From positions 124,001 to 188,000 of the forward strand of contig JADJJE010000018.1 in assembly GCA_016706685.1 (NCBI GenBank): a stretch of DNA of 64,000 nt. Reading direction: 5' to 3'. Below, in pieces: positions 28,464 to 36,340 of the stretch. Origin of the DNA: Sandaracinaceae bacterium (GTDB taxonomy: Bacteria; Myxococcota_A; Polyangia; Polyangiales; Houyiibacteriaceae). A program made the translations under genes and the position numbers. The notes under the pieces are model-generated. The model saw only the letters and a program-made list of their open reading frames with translations, did no database searches and was not told the DNA's origin. The first letter of the stretch is position 1; every line of letters starts with the position of its first letter.

Positions 28464-29791
28464 TTCGGAGAGCTCGACAGGGGACCGGTGGTCCCTGGCG
28501 CCGGGGCCAGCGCGTGCGGGCTGGGGAGCGCGTCGGCGCCACGCGGGAGGTGCGTGACCAGCCGTGTTCCCCGCTTGTACGTGAGGTAGGCCCACACCCA
28601 CTCGAAGAGCACCATGGCGCGGCTGCGGAAGCCGATGAGGTAGACGATGTGGACGAAGCCCCAGGCCAGCCAGGCCAGCAGCCCGCTGGTGGTGAGCACG
28701 CTGGACTGCACCACCGCGCGGGAGCGCCCGATGGTGGCCATGATGCCCTTGTCTACGTAGCGGAATGGCTTGCGCGCCATGGAGCGGAGGTCGCCGCGAA
28801 TCAGCGTGGCCACGTAGCGCCCCTGCTGGATGGCGACGGGCGCGAGCCCAGGCAGGGCCTCGGTCTCACCAGCAGGCACGAAGGCCGCCATGTCTCCGAT
28901 GCAGAGGATGTCGGGGTGGCCCAGCACCGCGCAGTTGCTGTCCACGCGCACCTGCCCGCGGCGCGTGAGCTCTACACCCATGCGCTGCGCCAACGACACG
29001 GGCTGCACGCCCGACGCCCACACCACCAGCGACGCGGGGATGAGCTCGCCGGCCACCACCGCGCCTTCGGCGGTGACATCGGTGACGGGCGCGCCGAGGC
29101 GCAGCTCTACGCCCAGCTCTCGGAGCTGGTGTGCGGCAGACTCCGACAAATCGGGCCGGAAAGGGGCGAGCACGCGCTTGCCCATCTCGACCAACACCAC
29201 GCGGATGTCCTTCGGGTGGATGCGCTGGTACTCGTCGGCCAGCACGGTGCGGCCCAGCTCGCTGATGGCGCCGGCCGTCTCCACGCCGGTGGGGCCGCCG
29301 CCGATGACCACGAACGTGAGCAGGCGCTTGCGCACCGTCTCGTCCAGCTCTTGCTCGGCGGCCTCGAACGCGAGCAGCACGCGCTCGCGAATCTGGATGG
29401 CGTCGCGCATGTTCTTGAGGCCGATGGTGTGCTGCGCCCAGTCGTCGTGACCGAAGAAGTTGGTCTTCGCGCCGGCCGCCACCACCAGCCAGTCGTAACG
29501 GAGCCGTGCCCCGTTCGCGAGCACGACCTCCTTGCGGTGCTTGTCCACTTCGAGGGCCTCGCCGAGCACGACGCGCGTGTTGGGCTGCCGCCCCACCACC
29601 GAGCGAATGGGCACTGCGATGGCGCCCGGGCTCAGGCCCGACGTGGCCACCTGGTAGAGCAGCGGCTGGAAGAGGTGGTGGTTCTCGCGGTCCACGACCG
29701 TGACGTCCACGTCCACGCCGTCCAGCGAGCGAGCCGCGTTGAGGCCGCCGAAGCCTCCTCCGATGATGACGACTTGCTTACGTTGGCTCAT
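28460..29791 (-). CDS. ndh: Type II NADH dehydrogenase (NDH-2)
   Basis: A 443-residue FAD enzyme on the inner face of the membrane that passes electrons from NADH to quinone without pumping protons. The FAD-binding motif VVIIGGGFGGLNAARSL is at the start. The quinone-side signature NHHLFQPLLYQVA is near residue 40, and the NADH motif VVIGGGPTGVETAGAI is near residue 165. The FAD closing motif CIGDMAAF and a C-terminal membrane-binding stretch of about 100 residues (LLAWLAWGFVHIVYLIGFR) follow. The ATG at 29791 matches the family start. The menaquinone made by the men operon is the likely acceptor. Confidence 0.92.
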   Translation of the reverse strand: MSQRKQVVIIGGGFGGLNAARSLDGVDVDVTVVDRENHHLFQPLLYQVATSGLSPGAIAVPIRSVVGRQPNTRVVLGEALEVDKHRKEVVLANGARLRYDWLVVAAGAKTNFFGHDDWAQHTIGLKNMRDAIQIRERVLLAFEAAEQELDETVRKRLLTFVVIGGGPTGVETAGAISELGRTVLADEYQRIHPKDIRVVLVEMGKRVLAPFRPDLSESAAHQLRELGVELRLGAPVTDVTAEGAVVAGELIPASLVVWASGVQPVSLAQRMGVELTRRGQVRVDSNCAVLGHPDILCIGDMAAFVPAGETEALPGLAPVAIQQGRYVATLIRGDLRSMARKPFRYVDKGIMATIGRSRAVVQSSVLTTSGLLAWLAWGFVHIVYLIGFRSRAMVLFEWVWAYLTYKRGTRLVTHLPRGADALPSPHALAPAPGTTGPLSSSPK

Positions 29792-29903
29792 GGGCAGCGC
29801 TAACCATGACGCGTTTGGGACGAAGGGGCCAGACCCGTCCACGCCACGAGGGAAGTGCGTGCGTGCTCGAAAGTATGATACCTATGGCCACGAGAAGCCG
29901 ACG

Positions 29904-31826
29904 ATGATGGGACCACGACAAGGGAGCTGTCCGAACTGCGGCGGCCCAATCGAATTCAAGCTCGGTTCGTCGGGCGCGATGGTGTGCCCCTGGTGTCGGC
30001 ACTCGGTGGTGCGCACCGACCGTGACCTGCGGTCCATCGGCAAGGTCGCAGACCTGGTGCCCACGGCGGCCTTCATGGCGGTGGGCGACATCGGCACCGT
30101 GGAGGGCGAGGAGTTCGTCGTCGGCGGGCGTCAGCAGCTGGACCACGGCCGCGGCCCCTGGGACGAGTTCTTCGTCGAGTTCACGCAGTCGCGCCGCTGG
30201 GCCTGGGTGGCCAAGGCGCAGGGCAAGTTCTACGTCACGCAAGACTTCCAGCCCACGGGCCAGCTGCCCTCGTGGGAGCAGATGGCACCGGGCACGGGTG
30301 GCATGCTGGAGGGCGCCAGCTGGACCGTGGCGGAGCGCGGCGGCTCGGCCCTGGTGTCGGCCGAGGGCGAGCTGCCGTTCCCGGCCAAGCCCGGTGACTC
30401 GGGTCGCTTCGTGGACCTCGAGGGTCCCAACGGCGCCTTCGCCACCATCGACTACGGCGACGGCAGCGCGCCGCCCAAGTTCTTCGTGGGCCGCCAGGTG
30501 GACCCCACGCGCGTGGCGTTGGTCCGCACGGCCGTCGGTCCGCGCCCCGAAGAGAAGGTCAACCTGGGCGCGCTCAAGTGCCCCAGCTGTGGCGGGCCCA
30601 TGCCCATCCGCACGCCGGACACCACGGAGCGCGCGGCCTGCCAGTACTGCCACGCGCTGGTGGACGTGAACCACGGCAACCTCGCCATCGCCGAGCAGCT
30701 GCGGCAGCCCAAGATCACCCCGCTCATCCCGCTGGGCACCGAGGGCACCGTGCGCGGTGAGCCCGTGGTCTGCATCGGCTTCATGCAGCGCAGCACCTGG
30801 TCCGACGGTGAGGCGTTCAACTGGCGCGAGTACCTGTTCCACGCGCCTGGCGGCTACCGCTGGCTCATGGAGGACAACGGCCACTTCATGTGGATCAAGC
30901 CCGTGAGCAACGCCGACGTGGCCGTGCAGGGCTTGAGCGCGCGCCACGGCGGCCGCTCGCATCGGCTGTTCTCCACGGCGCACGCCACGGTGGAGTTCGT
31001 CATCGGCGAGTTTTACTGGCGCGTGTGCGTGGGCGACACGGCGGACCTCGCCGATTTCATCGACCCGCCGCACATCATCAGCGAAGAGCGCACCGACAAC
31101 GAGGTGAACTGGTCGGCGGGCGAGTACCTGCCCGGCAAAGAACTCTGGCAGGGCCTCGCGCTGCCGGGTGCGCCGCCCAAGCCGCAGGGTGTGGGCATGG
31201 CGCAGCCCAACCCGGTGCGCCTCGGCATCGCGTCAGGCACGGCGCTCGCGCTGCTGGTGTCGTTCTGCGTCATCGGGATGGTGTTCGACCTGAGCACCAC
31301 CGGGCAGACTGTCTACGAGGGGGCGCTGCCCATGCCGCCGGTGCCGGGCGAGACACCCGAGGGTGCCTACGCCAGCTACACCAGCACCTTCGCCGTGGGC
31401 GCGCGCACGCCGCTCGAGATCCAGCTCACCACCACCTCGGACAACCAGTGGGTGGCGGTGGCTGGGTCGTTCGTGAACCAGAACACGGCCGAGGTCATCG
31501 ACTTCTTCGTGGACGCTGGCTACTACCACGGCAACTCCGAGGGCGAGGCCTGGACCGAGGGCAGCCAGAGCGCGAGCATCAACATCTCGGCGCCGCCGCC
31601 CGGCAACTACTTCGTGCGCTTCGACCCCGAGTGGCAGTCGTTCCCGCAGCCGGGCTCCATGCCCTCGTACACCACGCCCACGGCCAGCGTGCGCGTCACC
31701 GCCGGCAAGCGCGGCATGGGCTGCTTCTGCTGCGGCTTCATCTCGCTCATGCTCCCCTGGATTGTCATCTTCATGCGCCGTGGCTCCTTCGAGAACCGCC
31801 GCAACCAGAACTCCAACCTCCACTGA
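29904..31826 (+). CDS. DUF4178 membrane protein with two zinc ribbons
   Basis: About 640 residues. Domain order: zinc ribbon 1 (CPNC at residue 9, CPWC near 29), a DUF4178 unit (about 50-215), zinc ribbon 2 (CPSC near 226, CQYC near 248) and a second DUF4178 unit (about 265-420). A membrane segment (about 439-459), a beta-rich external domain of about 140 residues and a final Cys-rich membrane segment (about 604-628) complete the protein. DUF4178 has no known activity. Start is ATG 29904 or 29907. A TATGAT -10-like box is at 29874-29879 with no good -35. The small gene after it may be a partner. Confidence 0.8.
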   Translation: MMGPRQGSCPNCGGPIEFKLGSSGAMVCPWCRHSVVRTDRDLRSIGKVADLVPTAAFMAVGDIGTVEGEEFVVGGRQQLDHGRGPWDEFFVEFTQSRRWAWVAKAQGKFYVTQDFQPTGQLPSWEQMAPGTGGMLEGASWTVAERGGSALVSAEGELPFPAKPGDSGRFVDLEGPNGAFATIDYGDGSAPPKFFVGRQVDPTRVALVRTAVGPRPEEKVNLGALKCPSCGGPMPIRTPDTTERAACQYCHALVDVNHGNLAIAEQLRQPKITPLIPLGTEGTVRGEPVVCIGFMQRSTWSDGEAFNWREYLFHAPGGYRWLMEDNGHFMWIKPVSNADVAVQGLSARHGGRSHRLFSTAHATVEFVIGEFYWRVCVGDTADLADFIDPPHIISEERTDNEVNWSAGEYLPGKELWQGLALPGAPPKPQGVGMAQPNPVRLGIASGTALALLVSFCVIGMVFDLSTTGQTVYEGALPMPPVPGETPEGAYASYTSTFAVGARTPLEIQLTTTSDNQWVAVAGSFVNQNTAEVIDFFVDAGYYHGNSEGEAWTEGSQSASINISAPPPGNYFVRFDPEWQSFPQPGSMPSYTTPTASVRVTAGKRGMGCFCCGFISLMLPWIVIFMRRGSFENRRNQNSNLH

Positions 31827-31830
31827 ACCC

Positions 31831-32019
31831 GTGCGTCACCTCCTCTACCCACTCTTCGGCGCCACCATCATCGCGGTCTACGCGTACACGGCGTCCATGG
31901 GCATCGACCCGTTCGCGGCGTCCACGGAGCGGCGCTCGATGCCTCCCGAAGTGCGCGCGCAACCGTCGGGTCCGGGGGCCGCGGTGTTCTGGTATGGCGG
32001 CATGCACGGCGGCAAGTGA
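31831..32019 (+). CDS. Small membrane protein after the DUF4178 gene
   Basis: A 62-residue product from a GTG at 31831, only 4 bp after the DUF4178 stop. One N-terminal hydrophobic segment (LLYPLFGATIIAVYAYTAS) is followed by a polar, Gly/Pro-rich tail ending in GGMHGGK. The tight spacing makes it a likely operon partner of the DUF4178 protein. No family is recognised. Confidence 0.6.
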   Translation: MRHLLYPLFGATIIAVYAYTASMGIDPFAASTERRSMPPEVRAQPSGPGAAVFWYGGMHGGK

Positions 32020-32022
32020 GTC

Positions 32023-33585
32023 TCAGGAGCAGACGCCAACGCACGAGAAGCCGCCCGCGACGGTGACGGCGCCTGCCTCGAGCATCAGCTCCACCAGCGG
32101 CCCGCAGTTGTAGTAGCACCCGTTGATCTCGCGCGACCCACCAACGGTCGCGCGGCCGGGCAAGACGTTCATCAGGACGCGGTCGCCGGTGTCGCCGGGC
32201 GTCAGCACGTTGGCGTCGGCGTAGAGCTGTGTCCCGTCTCGCGCGGTGAATATGAGGTCTCCGGGGGCGCCGTCCGGGAGCATGTTGGCCAGGATGATGG
32301 CGCGCGTGGGATCGACGGTGACGGTCTGCGTGGCGAGCCACGCGTCCAAGGCTGCTTGCGATACGATGGGGCCGAACCCCGTGTCGTCGTTGCGCGGCTG
32401 GATGTGGGTGGGATAGCCCGGCGCTTCGATGCGCGCCCAGCTCACCGGACGGTGGGGGAGGTCGTACTCTCCCGCCGCGTTGGTCGTAGCCGTGTACGTG
32501 GCGCACGTCCCGATGAAGGTGATGGTGGCACCCGCGATGGGCTCCCCCGTGGTCACGTCGCGCAGCGTGCCGCCGCTCGACGCCGTGGCGCGCTGGTGCG
32601 AGCACTCCCCTCCGGAGCAGTACGCCCCCGCCTCCCAGCAGGGGAAGTTGCACCCGTCACAGCTCGCGACGCTGGTGCACACATCGACCTCGCAGCCATC
32701 CGTGAAGCTCCCGTTGCAGTCGAAGCGGTTCCCCGTGCAGCCAGTGATGATGCACTCCCCGCTCGTGCAGAGGGCGACCGAGCCCGGGAACTCCGTCTCG
32801 CAGGCCGCCGCACCGCCTTCGTCGGTCATGTCGTCGCAGTCATCGTCCACCGCGTTGCAGGGCTCGTCCGCGTCGGGATGGATGGCATCGTTTCCGTCGT
32901 CGCAGTCCCCGCCACGGTCCGCTCGCCCCGTGGGCACCGAGCACCCGGTCGTGGGTGTGGCTGCGGCGTCTCCATAGTCGTCTTCGTCGAGATCGGGCCA
33001 GGAGTTCACCAGCAACCCTTCGTCGGTCTCGGTGTTGCAGTTGTTGTCGAAGCCGTCGCACACCTCGGGGGCGAGCCGATGCACGTTCGAGCGTTGGTCG
33101 TCGCAGTCCAAGCCGCAGCGCGCACCGTTGCAGCACGCGTCGTCCACCTGCTGGTCCTCGTCGAGGTCCACGTCTCCGAGGCTCAGCGGGTCACAGTCCT
33201 CGTCGACACCCGCCACGTCACAGACCTCCAGGTTCCCCGGGAAGCGCGTCTCGTCTTCATCGTCGCAGTCGTTCCCGCCGCAGGCGATGGAGCGAGCACC
33301 GTCTCCATCCAGGTCGTCGTCGCACCCGCCGCAGACGTCCTGCGCCTCGTTGCACATCGCCACCGCGCACGGTGGGGCCGCGGCCGCTATGCATCCGCGG
33401 GCGTCGGCGAGCGGGCTGTCGGGAGTGCAGCTCTCCATCCCGGTGCAGAACAGGCCGTCGTCACAGCCGGCGGCGTTCGTGCATGGGGCGTCTGCGTCCG
33501 CGCCAGCGTCAACGGAGGTTTCAGCCTCACCACAGCCTGAGACAACGGCCGCGAGGAGCAGGATGCGAGCGATGGGGGTCGTCAC
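32023..33585 (-). CDS. MopE-like Asp/Cys-rich lipoprotein with carboxypeptidase-regulatory-like domain
   Basis: About 520 residues from the GTG at 33585 (AGGGG upstream). The signal ends in lipobox VVSGC. Next come Cys-rich segments and repeated Asp-rich metal-binding motifs of the MopE type: DDDLDGDGA, GGNDCDDEDETRFPG, DVDLDEDQQVDD, GGDCDDGNDAIHPDADE, with ExCDGxDNNCNxxxDEG. Near residue 370-440 is a carboxypeptidase-regulatory-like beta domain (GGTLRDVTTGEPIAGATITF). Such proteins are surface lipoproteins, probably binding Ca2+, and are numerous in myxobacteria. The exact role is unknown. Convergent with the small membrane protein gene. Confidence 0.85.
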   Translation of the reverse strand: MTTPIARILLLAAVVSGCGEAETSVDAGADADAPCTNAAGCDDGLFCTGMESCTPDSPLADARGCIAAAAPPCAVAMCNEAQDVCGGCDDDLDGDGARSIACGGNDCDDEDETRFPGNLEVCDVAGVDEDCDPLSLGDVDLDEDQQVDDACCNGARCGLDCDDQRSNVHRLAPEVCDGFDNNCNTETDEGLLVNSWPDLDEDDYGDAAATPTTGCSVPTGRADRGGDCDDGNDAIHPDADEPCNAVDDDCDDMTDEGGAAACETEFPGSVALCTSGECIITGCTGNRFDCNGSFTDGCEVDVCTSVASCDGCNFPCWEAGAYCSGGECSHQRATASSGGTLRDVTTGEPIAGATITFIGTCATYTATTNAAGEYDLPHRPVSWARIEAPGYPTHIQPRNDDTGFGPIVSQAALDAWLATQTVTVDPTRAIILANMLPDGAPGDLIFTARDGTQLYADANVLTPGDTGDRVLMNVLPGRATVGGSREINGCYYNCGPLVELMLEAGAVTVAGGFSCVGVCS

Positions 33586-33685
33586 GCCCCTAACCCTACA
33601 CTCATCACCTTCGAGGGTGAATGACGTTCTCTGTAGGGCGCCGTGGCGCTTCCACTCGCCGAGCCGGGCGCATACGCTCGGCGAC

Positions 33686-34387
33686 ATGGAAATCCCGAGC
33701 CTCCTTCGCACCTCCCTCGCCGCCTTGCTCACCCTCGCGCCAGGCTGTGCGTCTTCCACTGCGCCCGGGTCCACGTGCCCCGAGCCCGCTGCCAGCGGCG
33801 CGCCCATGCTGCGCGGCACCTACGTCATCACGCGCATCTCCGGGGCCGACGGCCGCATGCTGACCGCCGACGAGATGCACCGCAACCTCGGGGTCGAGGG
33901 CTCGCGCCTGGCCCTCACGTTCGAAGCCGGCAACGTGGGCGTGGAGCTCATCCTCATCGCCGAGGTGGACGCCCAAGTCTCCGCGACGGCGTCGCATCGT
34001 TTCTTCGTGGCGTCCACCTGCTCGGCGAGCATGGCGGCCGTGTGGAGCAGCTCGGGCTTCGTGCTGCCGAGCGACCTGCGCGCCGTCGGTACGGCCTCCG
34101 CCATCCTCGTCGACCGTTCCGTCGAGGACGACGGAAGTCGGACCACGCAGACGGAGTCGGAGCGCGAGCGCTGCTCCGCCAGCCTGGACGCGGACACCTT
34201 CACCATTGCGGAGCAAGGGGCACCGGACGAGGATGGACGCCCGAGCACGGTGGTGCTGCGCTACGGCGAGAACCAGGGCTCCATGATGGAGCTCGAGGCC
34301 ACTCTCTCGCTGGAGGAGCTCGACCTCGTGGACTTCGCCGTCGAGACGGCCGCGGACGAAGACGCCGCGTCAGCGGCACCGAACTGA
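33686..34387 (+). CDS. Lipoprotein of unknown function
   Basis: A 233-residue protein with a short signal peptide and lipobox LAPGC (Cys near residue 21). The mature part is beta-rich and acidic (GTYVITRISGADGRMLTADE, SASLDADTFTIAEQ) and ends in an Asp/Ala/Glu-rich tail. The pattern resembles small lipocalin-like or META-like envelope proteins, but I cannot place it. It is divergent from the MopE-like gene across 100 bp. Confidence 0.7.
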   Translation: MEIPSLLRTSLAALLTLAPGCASSTAPGSTCPEPAASGAPMLRGTYVITRISGADGRMLTADEMHRNLGVEGSRLALTFEAGNVGVELILIAEVDAQVSATASHRFFVASTCSASMAAVWSSSGFVLPSDLRAVGTASAILVDRSVEDDGSRTTQTESERERCSASLDADTFTIAEQGAPDEDGRPSTVVLRYGENQGSMMELEATLSLEELDLVDFAVETAADEDAASAAPN

Positions 34388-34565
34388 GACTCCTGCTGTC
34401 GGCGATGCGCGCCATGGGGCGGGGCGCCACCTATGCGTACGGATGGCGGCCGGGCGGCGTTCGGTCAGCGGCGTGATATCGTCCGCTCGCTGGAGCCGGA
34501 GTTCCCGCGCCAGAGACGTCTCGTTGACTTGCAGGCCGACCCCCCCCTCCGTAAAGCACTGAGCC

Positions 34566-36197
34566 ATGATGTCTGACGAACTCGACCACAAAGGGCTCCT
34601 GGAGCTCGATCCCCTCGGGGGCGAGATTCGTTTCGCTGGCCAGCGCGCCGTCCTGCTCGACGCGGTCGCCATGGGCGTCCTCCGGAAGTACATGGTCGAT
34701 CACCTCGGCCTGCCCGCGGCGCGCAGCCTCCTGACTCAGTTCGGGTTTTCCCATGGCTGGCGCATGGCGGAGGCCATCGAGAAGGACTTCCGATGGGAGA
34801 CCCCGCTCGAGTGGCAGCAGGCCGGGCTCCGGGTCGCCGCGCTCCAAGGCCTGTTCGAGCTCGACGTGGGCGACCCCCTCTCGCGCTCTGGCGCGATGTT
34901 GCGCGGCTCGTACGAGGCCGAGCAGCACCTGCTCCACTTCGGCCCGGGCGAGACCCCGGCGTGCTGGAGCATCGCCGGTCTGATCAGCGGCTACCTCAGC
35001 CGCACGCTGGGCGCCGACATCTTGGTGCTCGAAGACCGTTGCGTAGCCATGGGCCATGGGAGCTGTCACCTCGTCGGACGCTCGCGGGAGGAGTGGGGCG
35101 CAGACCGCGCCGATGAGCTCCAGTACTTCTCGGCAGAGCACCTCGTCTCGTCGCTCGACGTCACGCTGGGACGGGCGGTGACCACGCTCAAGACGGCCGA
35201 GCCGAAGCTGAAGCTTCGTCGCCGAGGGGTCGCCGAGCCAGACACGGTCGTGGCGCCGCTCTACGTCACCGCGAACAGCCCAGCGATGCGTGCGGTCGTC
35301 GACCTCGCGTGCCGTGTCGCCAAGGTCGACTCGACCATTCTCATCACGGGCGAGAGCGGCGTGGGCAAGGAGCGCGTCGCGCAGCTGGTGCACGAAGAGT
35401 CGACACGCGCCGATGGGCCTTTTGTGGCGATCAACTGCGGCGCAGTGACCGAGAGCTTGCTCGAGAGCGAGCTCTTCGGACACGTGCGCGGCGCGTTCAC
35501 CGGCGCGACCCAAGACCGGGTGGGGCTCTTCGACGCCGCGAACAAGGGCACGATCCTGCTCGACGAGATCGGCGAGATCTCTCCGGGCATGCAGGTGAAG
35601 CTCCTCCGCGTGCTCCAGGAGCGCGAGATCCGAAGAGTGGGCGAGAACAAGACCCGGCCGATCGACGTGCGGGTGATCGCCGCGACGAACCGAGACCTCG
35701 CGGCCGGTGTCGCGGCGGGCACGTTCCGGCAAGACCTCTACTACCGCATCAAGGTCGTGGAGCTGCACGTCCCTCCGCTCCGCGAGCGCCGAGAGGACAT
35801 CCTCCCGCTCGCGCGGCTCCTCCTCAGCGAGGCGGCGCTCCGGATGAAGCGGAACATGGCGCAGCTCTCCCCCGCAGCGGCGGAGCAGCTGCTCGGATAC
35901 GAGTGGCCCGGGAATGTGCGCGAGCTCGCGAACGTCATGGAGCGCGCGGTGGCGCTCGCTCGGGGTGTTCGGGTCGAGGACGAGGATCTGCCGGACGAGA
36001 TCACCCAGGCCACGCCGCCTGCCAAACCGGTGAAGGGCGGGGTCCGACCCCTCGACATGGTCGAGCAGGAGTACATCCTGGCCGCGCTCGCGGCGAACGA
36101 CGGGAACCAAACGGCCACGGCGGCGCAGCTGGAGATCGGCTCGGCCACGCTCTATCGCAAGCTGAAGCGCTATCGCGAGATCGAGGCGGAGAGCTGA
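34566..36197 (+). CDS. Sigma54-dependent activator with XylR-N and V4R sensor domains
   Basis: A 543-residue transcriptional activator. Residues about 15-100 are XylR_N-like (LLTQFGFSHGWRMAEAI). Residues about 110-172 are V4R (LEDRCVAMGHGSCHLVGRSREEW). The AAA+ domain has Walker A GESGVGKE at 262-269, the sigma54 contact loop GAFTGA at 309-314 and the DEIGE Walker B. A Fis-type HTH closes the protein (GNQTATAAQLEIGSATLYRKLKRY). It should open sigma54 promoters in response to a small molecule, often aromatic in this subfamily. No strong -24/-12 promoter stands out nearby, so targets are unknown. Confidence 0.92.
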   Translation: MMSDELDHKGLLELDPLGGEIRFAGQRAVLLDAVAMGVLRKYMVDHLGLPAARSLLTQFGFSHGWRMAEAIEKDFRWETPLEWQQAGLRVAALQGLFELDVGDPLSRSGAMLRGSYEAEQHLLHFGPGETPACWSIAGLISGYLSRTLGADILVLEDRCVAMGHGSCHLVGRSREEWGADRADELQYFSAEHLVSSLDVTLGRAVTTLKTAEPKLKLRRRGVAEPDTVVAPLYVTANSPAMRAVVDLACRVAKVDSTILITGESGVGKERVAQLVHEESTRADGPFVAINCGAVTESLLESELFGHVRGAFTGATQDRVGLFDAANKGTILLDEIGEISPGMQVKLLRVLQEREIRRVGENKTRPIDVRVIAATNRDLAAGVAAGTFRQDLYYRIKVVELHVPPLRERREDILPLARLLLSEAALRMKRNMAQLSPAAAEQLLGYEWPGNVRELANVMERAVALARGVRVEDEDLPDEITQATPPAKPVKGGVRPLDMVEQEYILAALAANDGNQTATAAQLEIGSATLYRKLKRYREIEAES

Positions 36198-36340
36198 ACG
36201 GGCGCGGCGGCGCGATGGTAGCTCAACCCAGCGGGTGACGCGCATTTCCAATCGACGCCGTACGGACCGAGAGCGTGTCGCGCTTGCCGCCGAGCGTTTG
36301 CGGCTGGTTCCGGCGGAGGTTCTGCCGCAAGCTATCGAGT

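Noticed and set aside
27153..28589. 478-residue plus-strand open frame starting in repeat copy A
   Set aside because: It starts inside the inverted repeat and continues antisense to the CNNM/CBS gene.
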